Assembly (NCBI GenBank): GCA_903945175.1
Contig: CAJAUM010000100.1
Coordinates: forward strand, 70,709 to 134,708
Source: an uncultured Bacteroidales bacterium
GTDB lineage: Bacteria; Bacteroidota; Bacteroidia; Bacteroidales; FEN-979
Length of the DNA: 64,000 nt
Direction: 5' to 3'
The notes under the pieces are model-generated. The model searched no databases. It was not told where the DNA came from and was given only the letters and a program-made list of their open reading frames with translations. How positions within the stretch are numbered: position 1 is the first letter of the stretch; every line of letters begins with the position of its first letter. The position numbers and the translations under genes were made by a program. Below are positions 32,801 through 40,345 of the stretch, piece by piece.

Positions 32801-33396
32801 TCCGCCTCAACCGCCATTTGCCGTTTATACACATCGGCATCTCGGGTGGGATCTGTAGCCGGGTGGCGCATCAGTTCAAGATAAAAATCTTCTCCAAAAA
32901 GCGCCTTGTATTCAGAGATCGCATTCTCAGCTTTCGCCAGGTTCCCCTGGTAAATAGCCCGCGGTATCTCACCGGCAAGACATGCCGAGGAGGCGATGAG
33001 CCCGTTGTGATATTTAGCAAGTAATTCCCTGTCAATCCGTGGCTTATAATAATGACCCTCCGTCCAGGAATAGGAGATGAGCTTCAGCAGGTTTTTGTAT
33101 CCCGTTTCATTTTTGGCCAGTAAGATCAGGTGATCGCCCTTGCGGTCAACCATTTCGTTTTTATCGAACCGGCTTCTCCGTGCGAGATAGGTCTCACATC
33201 CGAAGATCGGTTTAAAGTCCTTCTGCTTTGCCGCCACCTCTGCGAACTCCATGATCCCGAACAAGTTCCCGTGATCCGTGACGGCTGCACCTCTCATGCC
33301 CTTCGCGACAGCCTTGGTAACCATATCTTTGATTTTGCAGGCGCCATCCAGGATAGAATATTGCGTATGCAGATGCAGGTGAACGAAATCGACCAT
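29896..33396 (-). CDS. dnaE: DNA polymerase III alpha subunit
   Basis: An 1166-aa replicative polymerase. The PHP domain opens with FVHLHLHTQYSILDGACKIK. The catalytic palm has PDIDIDFDED near 404-412, with the metal-binding aspartates, plus the motif YRPGPMDYIPSFIARKHG near 630. The helix-hairpin-helix segment (GIKNVGETAVKSIV) lies near 830 and an OB-fold is at the C-terminus. It synthesises both strands in the replisome together with the beta clamp. Length is normal for a DnaE1. The upstream region is shared with the divergent DUF2231 gene. Confidence 0.98.
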   Translation of the reverse strand: MVDFVHLHLHTQYSILDGACKIKDMVTKAVAKGMRGAAVTDHGNLFGIMEFAEVAAKQKDFKPIFGCETYLARRSRFDKNEMVDRKGDHLILLAKNETGYKNLLKLISYSWTEGHYYKPRIDRELLAKYHNGLIASSACLAGEIPRAIYQGNLAKAENAISEYKALFGEDFYLELMRHPATDPTRDADVYKRQMAVEAELIKLAKKMNVKLLATNDVHFLNEVDAEAHDRLLCINTGKFMDDPDRMRYTGQEWFKSKEEMNTLFADIPEALENTMEVLDKIESFSLHRDPIMPDFPLPEDFTDPDEFLRHITYQGATKRYKEVTSEIVERIDFELATIKKMGYPGYFLIVQDFLNAAREMGVSVGPGRGSAAGSVVAFCTRITDVDPLRFDLLFERFLNPDRVSMPDIDIDFDEDGRDRVLKWVVNKYGLDKVAQVITFGTMAAKGAIRDVGRVQRLPLDEVSRLTKLVPGRPGITLKAAYEEVPELKAARSSSNKLIAETLRFAESLEGSVRQTGLHACGIIISRDNLMEYIPVTTSKESELLVTQFDGEFIEKVGMLKMDFLGLKTLAIIKDAVKNILDTHGVEIDPENLSFDDAKTYELFSLGKTTGIFQFESDGMKKYLRDLKPNKIEDLIAMNALYRPGPMDYIPSFIARKHGKEKIAYDIPVMEKYLKDTYGITVYQEQVMLLSQQLAGFTKGQADSLRKAMGKKIESMMNDLKPKFFDGCKKNGHDETVVTKIWKDWEAFANYAFNKSHSTCYAYVAYRMAYIKAHFPSEFMAAVLSRNLTELKEITLYLDECKRMHIPVLGPDVNESSTAFFANKKGEIRFGMAGIKNVGETAVKSIVAGRMEHGPYANIFDMTRRINAQALNKRCMESLAKAGAFDCFENTHRAQYFYQENSDDMIFLEKIIRHANDYHARKDSMQQSLFGEAEDIQLKELSLPECRPWSKLEQLKLEKDVTGFYMSGHPLDDYQFELNQFCNVTIEDLKQDLKPMKGKDIAFAGIIIEANHKIGKTGKPYGSFVVEDYFNFMSLTLFSEEYLKFKHFLDEGQYVFIKARIESRFDSPDQVAIRVNHILLLSDVMEKFSKVISLTLSIDELNPDTIHKLHHLAKLHKGRCQLRIRILDPLENVTIDLPSKKYKVNAKEMIRALAELPELQVRVFGEV

Positions 33397-33487
33397 CTTT
33401 TCGGGAAATAAACAGATAATGAACCGGGCTGTAAAATTATTTTAAAAAAACCAGCAAAATCCTGTTGTTGATAAATTACTTTGATCG

Positions 33488-33495
33488 TATCTTTG
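33488..33495 (+). promoter_or_regulatory. -7 box of the DUF2231 gene
   Basis: TATCTTTG matches the TAnnTTTG consensus of Bacteroidota sigma-ABfr promoters. A TTG-containing stretch (GTTG at 33464-33467) lies 20 bp upstream, near the expected -33 region. The ATG is 19 bp downstream. Confidence 0.5.
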
Positions 33496-33514
33496 CCACG
33501 TTAAAACTAATGTT

Positions 33515-33943
33515 ATGTTAAATTCAAGTCATTTGCATCCGATGTTGGTGCATTTCCCCATTGCCATCATTACCGTTGGTTTTTTATTTGATCTGTTATC
33601 CATGATCGTAAAAAATAATTCCTGGATGCCCAAAGCAGCCTATTGGCTTGAAGTCATAGGAATGATCAGCACTGTTTTGGCTTTCGGAACAGGGTACTAC
33701 CTGACAAGTCCAATGGAAGGTGAAGCAGGATTAATGCGGGACAAGCATGAACTCTTTGCAACCATCACCCTTGTTTCAATTATTCTTGCTACCCTGTTCC
33801 GCATTGTGGCTGCCTATCTGAACAAAGAAACTTCCGGGGTGAAATACATCTCCCTGGGGCTGTTCTTCATCTCATTTATTTTTGTCTCCATTACCGGCTT
33901 CCTCGGCGGAACGCTGGTGATTGAATATATGATAGGACTATAG
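33515..33943 (+). CDS. DUF2231 membrane protein
   Basis: A 142-aa protein with four transmembrane helices, starting HLHPMLVHFPIAIITVGFLF, the signature of the DUF2231 family. The second loop holds MEGEAGLMRDKHELFATITL with a conserved His. Family members are predicted membrane proteins, often near haem- or redox-related genes, with no established function. Here it precedes an exported rubrerythrin. Confidence 0.85.
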   Translation: MLNSSHLHPMLVHFPIAIITVGFLFDLLSMIVKNNSWMPKAAYWLEVIGMISTVLAFGTGYYLTSPMEGEAGLMRDKHELFATITLVSIILATLFRIVAAYLNKETSGVKYISLGLFFISFIFVSITGFLGGTLVIEYMIGL

Positions 33944-33946
33944 GAG

Positions 33947-33981
33947 AATTACCAATTACCAATTACCAATTACCAATTACC
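33947..33981. repeat. Five tandem copies of AATTACC
   Basis: Five perfect 7-bp units, AATTACC, lie just after the DUF2231 stop. A following ACGCGT-T-ACGCGT direct repeat is at about 34012-34026. Slippage could change the unit number; no gene is affected. Confidence 0.7.
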
Positions 33982-34059
33982 AATGACTAATTTTTGAATA
34001 CTTTTTTTGTCACGCGTTACGCGTCACGTTTTCTTTTCACCTTTAAACTTAAAAAAATT

Positions 34060-34680
34060 ATGAAAAAAACGATTGTTTCCGGATTGACCCTGATGATCCT
34101 TAGCGGGATGATGGCATTTGCCGTCGGGACTGACAAAACCATTGAAAACCTTAAAGCCGCCTTCAAGGGCGAATCAACAGCCAGCGCCAAATATGCCGCA
34201 TTTGCCGAGCAGGCAAAAAAAGAGAACCTGCCTCAGATTGCATCCATGTTCGAAGCAACTTCACGCGCCGAAGCCATCCATGCAGCCAATCATAAAACGG
34301 TTCTGGAAAAACTTGGCCAGAAAATGGATCCTGTGAAACCTGAATTTACGGTGAATACGACCAAGGATAATCTCCAGGCTGCCATTGAAGGTGAAACTTA
34401 CGAAATGACCAAAATGTATCCCGATTTTATCGCATCAGCGAAGAGCGAAGAGGCGCAGGGTGCCGTAAAATCATTCCGCTGGGCCATGGACACTGAGAAA
34501 AAGCATCAGCTGATCTACCAGAATGCCTTGAATGCACTCAATGCAAACAAAGTCGAAACCCTCTCAAAGGTTTACTGGGTCTGCCCGAAATGCGGAAACA
34601 CCTACGATGTTGCCAAACCTGAAGCCTCCTGCGCATTCTGCAGTACCAAGAGCGATAAATACATCAAGTTTGGTAAGTAA
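34060..34680 (+). CDS. Rubrerythrin with signal peptide
   Basis: A 206-aa rubrerythrin. The ATG at 34060 is chosen because it starts MKKTIVSGLTLMILSGMMAF, a signal peptide; an ATG at 33994 would add a polar extension from the intergenic region. The four-helix diiron domain shows GESTASAKYAAFAEQAKKEN and EAIHAANHKTVLEKLG, with further E-x-x-Y/H ligands in EGETYEM and DTEKKHQL. The C-terminal rubredoxin-like site is CPKCGNTY...CAFC. Rubrerythrins reduce hydrogen peroxide in anaerobes, usually in the cytoplasm; the signal sequence implies a periplasmic form. Redox partner unknown. Confidence 0.88.
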   Translation: MKKTIVSGLTLMILSGMMAFAVGTDKTIENLKAAFKGESTASAKYAAFAEQAKKENLPQIASMFEATSRAEAIHAANHKTVLEKLGQKMDPVKPEFTVNTTKDNLQAAIEGETYEMTKMYPDFIASAKSEEAQGAVKSFRWAMDTEKKHQLIYQNALNALNANKVETLSKVYWVCPKCGNTYDVAKPEASCAFCSTKSDKYIKFGK

Positions 34681-34773
34681 CATAATTTTTATTGGTTATT
34701 TCAAAAAAAATGCCGAATTTTGCACCCCTTTTAAGAATATAACCAATCATTCATTCAATCAATCATTTAACAA

Positions 34774-35397
34774 ATGCCAACAAAAATCAGATTACAGAGA
34801 AGAGGTAAAAAGGGACAAGCTTTTTACCACATTGTTATTGCGGATGGTCGTGCACCACGTGACGGAAAGTTCATAGAACGAATTGGCATCTATAATCCCA
34901 TCGCAAAACCCGCGGAAATTGAGCTCGAATTCGACAAGGCCCTTGACTGGGTCAAGAAAGGTGCTCAACCAACCGATACTGTGAAAGCTATCCTGGCTTA
35001 CAAGGGCGTCATGTTCAAAAACCACCTGCTGAAAGGTGTTGAAAAAGGCGCCATGACCCTTGAACAGGCTGAAGCCAAATTCCAGACATGGCTTGACGAA
35101 AAACAGGTCAAGATCACCAGTAAGAAAAATGAACAGGCGTTGAGCATTAAGGAATCACGCAAAAAATCACTGGAAAACGAAGTGAAGGTCAATGAGGCCA
35201 AGTCTGAAGCCATTGCTAAAAAACTGAATAAGGTTCGCCTTGACGAGGCAGCCAAAGCTACTGAAGCCAACGAAGCGGCCAAAGCAGCAGCTGAAGCTAT
35301 TCTGGCAGCAAAAGAGGCAGAAGTTGCAACTGAACCTGCTCCTGAAACTGCCGAATCTGCTCCTGAAACTGCCGAATCTGCTCCCCAGGCTGAATAG
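34774..35397 (+). CDS. rpsP: 30S ribosomal protein S16 with long C-terminal extension
   Basis: The first ~90 residues ([40 protein letters not shown]) are S16, a small-subunit assembly protein. The remaining ~115 residues are a Lys/Glu/Ala-rich helical extension that ends in repeated PETAESA units. S16 alone is about 80-90 aa, so the extension is large; comparable tails are known in other Bacteroidota. rimM follows by 33 bp, the usual operon. A GAATTTTG -7-like box is near 34713-34720. Confidence 0.96.
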   Translation: MPTKIRLQRRGKKGQAFYHIVIADGRAPRDGKFIERIGIYNPIAKPAEIELEFDKALDWVKKGAQPTDTVKAILAYKGVMFKNHLLKGVEKGAMTLEQAEAKFQTWLDEKQVKITSKKNEQALSIKESRKKSLENEVKVNEAKSEAIAKKLNKVRLDEAAKATEANEAAKAAAEAILAAKEAEVATEPAPETAESAPETAESAPQAE

Positions 35398-35430
35398 TCC
35401 GGAAACAGAAGGATCCTAAAACACCTCCTT

Positions 35431-35955
35431 ATGAACAAGGATGACTTTTATTACCTTGGCAAGATTCTGAAAACACATGGTAATAAAGGACAGGTGATTG
35501 TTCAATTGGATGTGGATGATCCTGAAAAATACCTTGGTCTGGAATCCGTTTACCTCGATTTACATGGTGAACGGATTCCTTTTTTTATTGAAACCCTCGA
35601 TCTGAAACACAACAGGAAAGCGCTGATCCAATTTCAGGACTTTGCCACCATTGAAGATGCCGAAAGCCTTGCTGGTCTCGAAATGTATCTGCCTGTCACC
35701 GACCTTCCGGCGCTGAAGGGCAACCAGTTCTATTATCATGAAATCATCGGATTTCGCGTAACCGATCACAAACACGGGGATATCGGTGTGATTGAAGATG
35801 TACTTGACCTGCCTCAACAGGCACTGTTCCAGATTCGCTTCGGAGAAAAAGAGATCCTGATCCCTGTGGTCGATGCGGTGATACAAAAGGTTGATAAAAA
35901 AAATAAAATCCTGATGATCAAGGCGCCTGAAGGATTAATTGAAATTTACCTCTAG
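35431..35955 (+). CDS. rimM: 16S rRNA processing protein RimM
   Basis: A 174-aa protein. The N-terminal RimM domain (YLGKILKTHGNKGQVIVQLD) is followed by a PRC-barrel (FRVTDHKHGDIGVIEDVLDL, EILIPVVDAVIQKVD). It binds S19 and helps mature the head of the 30S subunit. It stands right after rpsP and just before trmN6. No trmD or rplS follows, unlike the Escherichia coli order. Normal length. Confidence 0.96.
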   Translation: MNKDDFYYLGKILKTHGNKGQVIVQLDVDDPEKYLGLESVYLDLHGERIPFFIETLDLKHNRKALIQFQDFATIEDAESLAGLEMYLPVTDLPALKGNQFYYHEIIGFRVTDHKHGDIGVIEDVLDLPQQALFQIRFGEKEILIPVVDAVIQKVDKKNKILMIKAPEGLIEIYL

Positions 35956-35962
35956 CCCTCAA

Positions 35963-36664
35963 ATGGCATTCCGTTTCCAGCAATTTCTTGTTGAAGATGA
36001 AAAAAGTACCATGCGGACGGGAACCGATGCCATGTTGCTTGGAGCCTGGGTCAAGCCCCCATCTACAGGAATAATCCTTGATATAGGCACTGGATGCGGC
36101 GTTCTTGCGCTGATGATGGCCCAGCATTCCGAAGCCACCATTGTTGCCATTGATCCTGATTTGCCATCGATTATGGAGGCGCGCAACAATTTTGAACACA
36201 GTCAATGGAGTGACAGGCTAACAGCCCTTCACACCACACTTCAGGATTTTTCAACCAATGCAGCGCCCCTGTGTGATTTCATCATTACCAATCCCCCCTA
36301 CTTTTCAAATTCGCTCAAATCCCCCTTCGCCAGAAAAAACAGCGCCCGGCATGACGACGGACTCTCACTGGAAGAATTGGTGGCAGATGTAACATCCCTC
36401 CTTTCTGAGGATGGCAGGTTTGCATTGATATTGCCATCAGAACCGGCAAAAAAATGTCATCTTCTTTGTCTTGAATCCGGCCTTCATCTCAGTCAGCGTA
36501 TGTCGGTGTATCCCAAAGCCGAAGCGCCATCCGGCCGAACCTTGATGGAATTTTCAAGGAGGAAGGTTACACAGCCTTCGCATACTGAACTCACCATGCT
36601 TAACGCAGCGGGTAAATTCTCCACAGCATATTTAAATCTGACCAGTAGATTTCACAGATTTTAA
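35963..36664 (+). CDS. trmN6: tRNA1(Val) A37 N6-methyltransferase
   Basis: A SAM-dependent methyltransferase. The ATG at 35963 gives MAFRFQQFLVEDEKSTMRTG, which fits the YfiC family start; an ATG at 35939, inside rimM, would add eight residues. SAM motif I is ILDIGTGCGVLALMMA near 40-55, and the target-base motif NPPY lies in FIITNPPYFSNS near 108-119. It methylates A37 of tRNA-Val. 233 aa from this start, normal length. It begins 7 bp after rimM. Confidence 0.9.
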   Translation: MAFRFQQFLVEDEKSTMRTGTDAMLLGAWVKPPSTGIILDIGTGCGVLALMMAQHSEATIVAIDPDLPSIMEARNNFEHSQWSDRLTALHTTLQDFSTNAAPLCDFIITNPPYFSNSLKSPFARKNSARHDDGLSLEELVADVTSLLSEDGRFALILPSEPAKKCHLLCLESGLHLSQRMSVYPKAEAPSGRTLMEFSRRKVTQPSHTELTMLNAAGKFSTAYLNLTSRFHRF

Positions 36665-36668
36665 TTTT

Positions 36669-36676
36669 TACATTTG
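36669..36676 (+). promoter_or_regulatory. -7 box of the C26 amidotransferase gene
   Basis: TACATTTG fits the TAnnTTTG consensus exactly, 18 bp before the ATG at 36695. This position supports ATG 36695 over a TTG at 36674, which lies inside the box. Confidence 0.5.
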
Positions 36677-36694
36677 CTTTCACAAATTACCTTT

Positions 36695-37501
36695 ATGGGA
36701 GCCTACCATCTTTTCAAACACCGGGGACCATTATCCTTTCTGATCCTTGCCGGACTGATCCTTCTGACCCAGGGTTGTTCCAGGCCAGTTCCTTTAAAAA
36801 TCGGACTTTCAAAAGCCTCACCCAATTACGAGCGCTGGTTAAAACAGGCCGATTCCACCTTAGTCCTGATTAATTTATACCTATTGCCATCCGATTCGGC
36901 CGTGATGGCGCTGCTGGAATGTGACGGACTTTTACTTACGGGAGGTGAAGATGTTTATCCTGCCTGGTACGGAAAGGAATCTGACACGGCAAGATGTACT
37001 GAGATGAACCCCCGGCGGGATAGTCTTGATATTGCACTGATTACAAAGGCGCTTGAGTTAAAAATGCCGGTATTTGGCATCTGCCGCGGTCACCAGATCC
37101 TGAATGTCTATCTGGAGGGAAAGCTGATCATCGATATCCCCGCCGATTTTCCATCACCCGTTGTACATCAGTGCGAGGATTACCTGCATTGCTTTCACAA
37201 TGTGACGGTCAACCAGAATTCCACACTGTTTTCTATTGCCAAATGTGACTCCTTTTCTGTTACCACCAACCATCATCAGGCCATTGAACAGCTTTCGCCC
37301 CTGCTGACTGCAAATGCATATGCAAACGACAACCTGATCGAAGGGGTTGAATGGCGGCATCCGGTTGGAAAATCGTATCTGATGGGTGTACAATGGCACC
37401 CTGAGCGAATGGAAAAGAACGATCCGCTCTCGGGGCCGCTGGCTGATGAGTTCATCAGGCAATCAAAAATTTATTCATCTCTCCATAAAAAAAACTGGTA
37501 A
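36695..37501 (+). CDS. Class I glutamine amidotransferase-like lipoprotein (C26)
   Basis: A 268-aa protein. The ATG at 36695 gives MGAYHLFKHRGPLSFLILAG followed by LILLTQGC, a lipoprotein signal with a lipobox-like LTQGC. The catalytic domain resembles gamma-glutamyl-GABA hydrolase (PuuD type): GLLLTGGEDVYPAWYG, nucleophile elbow FGICRGHQILNVY, and GVQWHPER with the His-Glu pair. It probably cleaves a gamma-glutamyl bond outside the cytoplasm. Exported members are unusual compared with cytosolic PuuD. marC follows at once. Confidence 0.85.
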   Translation: MGAYHLFKHRGPLSFLILAGLILLTQGCSRPVPLKIGLSKASPNYERWLKQADSTLVLINLYLLPSDSAVMALLECDGLLLTGGEDVYPAWYGKESDTARCTEMNPRRDSLDIALITKALELKMPVFGICRGHQILNVYLEGKLIIDIPADFPSPVVHQCEDYLHCFHNVTVNQNSTLFSIAKCDSFSVTTNHHQAIEQLSPLLTANAYANDNLIEGVEWRHPVGKSYLMGVQWHPERMEKNDPLSGPLADEFIRQSKIYSSLHKKNW

Positions 37502-37502
37502 A

Positions 37503-38159
37503 ATGAAGATGTACGATCTATACCTGCATGGGATAACCGTCTTTATGGGATTTTTTGCCATGCTGAACCCCATCGGGAACCTGCCCGTTTTCCTGGGCAT
37601 GGTGCAGGATTTTGATAAAAAAACCCAGAACAAAGTAGCCCTCAGAGCCACTACTGTTGCATTTGTCATTATCGCCATATTCAGTATTTTTGGTCACATT
37701 ATTTTCCGGGCCTTTGGCATCACCCTGCCCGCCTTCCAGATTGCCGGTGGCATCATTGTTTTTATCATTGGTTTCCAGATGCTCAATGCCAAGGAAAATC
37801 CAATTCACGCGCAATCGTCCGATGAAAAAGAACAGATGGAGAAGGTGGCCCATGACATGGCGATTTCACCACTGGGAATTCCCCTGTTGGCTGGCCCCGG
37901 GACCATTTCGACTGCCATGAACTTTGTCGGAGTTGAAAAATCAATTACCAATGTGGTTTTGGTCATCGTCATCTTTGCGATCATGTGCCTCATCACCTAC
38001 TTTTTATTTATCTCATCCAGGGTGATTGCTGATAAGATAAACCCGGGACTGCTCAAAGTCGTATCCCGCATCATGGGCCTGATCCTTGCGGTGATTGCAG
38101 TTCAGATGATGATCAACGGCATTGAAGGAACCATTGACCTGTTTAACCACCCGAAATGA
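37503..38159 (+). CDS. MarC family integral membrane protein
   Basis: A 218-aa protein with six predicted transmembrane segments. The ATG at 37503 gives MKMYDLYLHGITVFMGFFAM, and FFAMLNPIGNLPVFLGM near 17-33 and SPLGIPLLAGPGTISTAMNF near 118-137 are the two conserved MarC/UPF0056 motifs. An upstream in-frame ATG at 37386 falls inside the previous gene and is rejected. Function of the family is unsettled; the E. coli protein was once linked to antibiotic resistance, which has been disputed. Start is 2 bp after the previous stop. Confidence 0.9.
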   Translation: MKMYDLYLHGITVFMGFFAMLNPIGNLPVFLGMVQDFDKKTQNKVALRATTVAFVIIAIFSIFGHIIFRAFGITLPAFQIAGGIIVFIIGFQMLNAKENPIHAQSSDEKEQMEKVAHDMAISPLGIPLLAGPGTISTAMNFVGVEKSITNVVLVIVIFAIMCLITYFLFISSRVIADKINPGLLKVVSRIMGLILAVIAVQMMINGIEGTIDLFNHPK

Positions 38160-38803
38160 AAGGCCGGTTTTATTTGATCCTTGTCACCGCCCTGCTCCTC
38201 TTTTCAGCCTGTTCACGGGTAAAAACAGATTACTGGCCTAACGGAAATGCAAAATCTGAAATATCCATGAAGGGATCAGCTTATGATGGTATGGCCAGCT
38301 ACTGGTATGAGAATGGCAATTTGCAGACTACCTGTTCCTATAAGGACAATAAACTTGAAGGGACCCTGAAAAGTTACTATCGGTCAGGGAGACTCCAGCT
38401 TGAGCAGAATTATAAAAACGGACAGTTAATCGGGCTGCTCAAAGCTTACGACAAAACCGGGTATCTTGCGTCAGAAGCCAGATACCTGGATGATCAATTG
38501 CATGGCCGGTATCTTGAATACTATCCTGACAAGCAGATCAGGCTTGAAGGTCAGTATCTCTTTGGTGACCACGAAGGGATCTGGTTATACTACAGTCCCG
38601 ACGGCCTGGTGATCGGTGAGGGTCAGTTCAGCCATGGAGATGGCCTGCAGAAGGCATTTTACGAAAACGGGACCACCAGGCAAATGACCCATTATACCAA
38701 AAATGAAAAAGATGGTGACGAGGTATTTTATAAGCCGGATGGCTCAATTGATTACATCAATAAATTTCAAAAGGGAAAACTGGTCGAAAAAATAAAAAAA
38801 TGA
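38156..38803 (+). CDS. MORN-repeat lipoprotein (YwqK-like)
   Basis: A 215-aa lipoprotein: MKGRFYLILVTALLLFSACS has a LFSAC lipobox. The rest consists of about eight MORN-type repeats, for example YWPNGNAKSE, YWYENGNLQT, YYRSGRLQLEQNYKNGQLIG and YYSPDGLVIGEGQFSHGD. Such proteins are annotated as 'toxin-antitoxin system YwqK family antitoxin' by homology, but no toxin gene adjoins it and the role is probably structural or a membrane-surface one. The start overlaps the marC stop by 4 bp (ATGA). Confidence 0.85.
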   Translation: MKGRFYLILVTALLLFSACSRVKTDYWPNGNAKSEISMKGSAYDGMASYWYENGNLQTTCSYKDNKLEGTLKSYYRSGRLQLEQNYKNGQLIGLLKAYDKTGYLASEARYLDDQLHGRYLEYYPDKQIRLEGQYLFGDHEGIWLYYSPDGLVIGEGQFSHGDGLQKAFYENGTTRQMTHYTKNEKDGDEVFYKPDGSIDYINKFQKGKLVEKIKK

Positions 38804-38860
38804 GTTCAAAAATAATTATGTGTTTTTGTTTGGTTAGTCTGTTTGAACTCATTAATTTTG
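38801..38860 (+). promoter_or_regulatory. gdhA promoter with overlapping inverted repeat
   Basis: The -33 element TTTG (38829-38832), a 20-bp spacer and the -7 box TAATTTTG (38853-38860) match the Bacteroidota promoter consensus well. TGAGTTCAAA (38801-38810) and TTTGAACTCA (38842-38851) form a perfect 10-bp inverted repeat spanning the -33 element, and the first arm overlaps the stop codon of the previous gene. It may act as the upstream terminator and/or an operator. The leader to the gdhA ATG is about 75 nt. Confidence 0.6.
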
Positions 38861-38939
38861 CGCCTGTTATTTAATTCACAGTGTTAGCATTTTAACGACA
38901 ATATTATAACGCATCATTAATCATTAAAACTGAATCAAC

Positions 38940-40277
38940 ATGAACTTAGAAAAAATCATGAACGGCCTGGAGAAAAAACATCCGGGAGAAAATGAGTACC
39001 TCCAGGCAGTTCGGGAAGTACTTGAATCAATCGAAGAGGTATACAATGAAAATCCTCATTTCGCATCGGCAAACATCATTGACAGAATCGTTGAGCCCGA
39101 TCGCATTTTGACCTTCAAGGTTTGCTGGGTTGACGATAGCGGTAAAGTACAGGTCAACCTGGGTTACCGCGTTCAGTTTAACAATGCCATTGGCCCATAC
39201 AAAGGTGGCTTGCGTTTCCACCCGAGTGTAAACCTCAGCATCCTGAAATTTTTGGGATTTGAGCAAATTTTCAAGAATAGCCTCACCACGCTTCCCATGG
39301 GTGGTGCAAAAGGGGGTTCTGATTTTGATCCCAAAGGAAAATCCAATGCAGAGGTGATGCGTTTCTGCCAGTCGTTCATGCTTGAACTCTGGAAACTGAT
39401 CGGACCTGAAACAGATGTTCCCGCCGGTGATATTGGTGTTGGTGGACGTGAAATCGGATTCATGTATGGCATGTACCGGAAATTGGCACGCGAAAACACG
39501 GGTGTTTTAACTGGCAAAGGATTGAACTGGGGCGGAAGTCTGATTCGCCCTGAAGCCACCGGATTCGGTGCTGTCTATTTTGCCAAGGAGATGCTTGCAA
39601 CGAAAGGCGAGACATTTAAGGATAAAATAGTGGCCATCTCCGGGTTTGGGAATGTTGCCTGGGGGGCAGCCATCAAAGCAACTGAACTTGGTGCTAAGGT
39701 CGTAACCATTTCAGGTCCTGATGGCTACATCTATGATCCCGATGGCATTTCCAATGAAAAAATTGAATACCTGCTCGAACTGAGAGCCTCAAACCAGGAT
39801 ATCGTAAAACCCTATTCCTATGAATTTCCAAACGCCCAGTTCCACCAGGGAAAACGCCCGTGGGAGGTAAAGTGCGACATCGCACTCCCATGTGCAACCC
39901 AGAATGAACTCGGCAAGGATGATGCACTCAACCTGATCAAGAATGGGGTGATGTGTGTTGCTGAAGGCGCTAACATGCCAAGTACGCCCGAGGCCATCGA
40001 ACAATTCCTCGAAAACAAAATCCTGTTTGCACCTGGTAAAGCTGTAAATGCTGGAGGTGTAGCCACTTCCGGACTTGAAATGTCACAGAACGCCATGAAG
40101 CTGAGCTGGCCAAGCAAAGAGGTCGATGAACGCCTGCATCAAATCATGCGCAGCATCCACGAAGCCTGTGTGAAATATGGCAAGAACAAAGAGGGCTACG
40201 TAAACTATGTGAAAGGGGCCAATGTTGCCGGTTTCCTTAAGGTTGCCAACGCCATGCTTGATCAGGGTGTAATCTGA
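38940..40277 (+). CDS. gdhA: Glutamate dehydrogenase, NADP-type
   Basis: A 445-aa hexameric-type glutamate dehydrogenase converting 2-oxoglutarate and ammonia to glutamate. YKGGLRFHPSVNLSILKFLG near 87-106 and LPMGGAKGGSDFDPKGKS near 119-136 hold the substrate-binding and catalytic lysines. PAGDIGVGGREIGFMYG is at about 161-177 and the Rossmann part SGFGNVAWGAAIKATELG near 235. Length and motifs are those of the class I, about 450-aa NADP-dependent enzyme. A strong promoter stands before it and an intrinsic terminator after it, so it is transcribed alone. Confidence 0.96.
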   Translation: MNLEKIMNGLEKKHPGENEYLQAVREVLESIEEVYNENPHFASANIIDRIVEPDRILTFKVCWVDDSGKVQVNLGYRVQFNNAIGPYKGGLRFHPSVNLSILKFLGFEQIFKNSLTTLPMGGAKGGSDFDPKGKSNAEVMRFCQSFMLELWKLIGPETDVPAGDIGVGGREIGFMYGMYRKLARENTGVLTGKGLNWGGSLIRPEATGFGAVYFAKEMLATKGETFKDKIVAISGFGNVAWGAAIKATELGAKVVTISGPDGYIYDPDGISNEKIEYLLELRASNQDIVKPYSYEFPNAQFHQGKRPWEVKCDIALPCATQNELGKDDALNLIKNGVMCVAEGANMPSTPEAIEQFLENKILFAPGKAVNAGGVATSGLEMSQNAMKLSWPSKEVDERLHQIMRSIHEACVKYGKNKEGYVNYVKGANVAGFLKVANAMLDQGVI

Positions 40278-40305
40278 AAATCGTTGGGAGAATCGTCCCA
40301 CCTTA

Positions 40306-40337
40306 AATCCCGGCCAGCCAGCCGGGATTTTTTTTAT
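40306..40337 (+). terminator. Intrinsic terminator of gdhA
   Basis: AATCCCGGC, loop CAGCCA, GCCGGGATT and a T-run form a classical 9-bp hairpin. It lies about 30 bp after the gdhA stop codon. Confidence 0.9.
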
Positions 40338-40342
40338 CTTTG
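40335..40342 (+). promoter_or_regulatory. -7 box abutting the BatA-like gene start
   Basis: TATCTTTG at the end of the terminator T-run is only 3 bp before the ATG at 40346. Used as a promoter it would give a leaderless transcript. Confidence 0.45.
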
Positions 40343-40345
40343 GCC

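Noticed and set aside
31201-33411. Several plus-strand open frames of 90-194 codons
   Set aside because: They are all antisense to dnaE and have no domain features.
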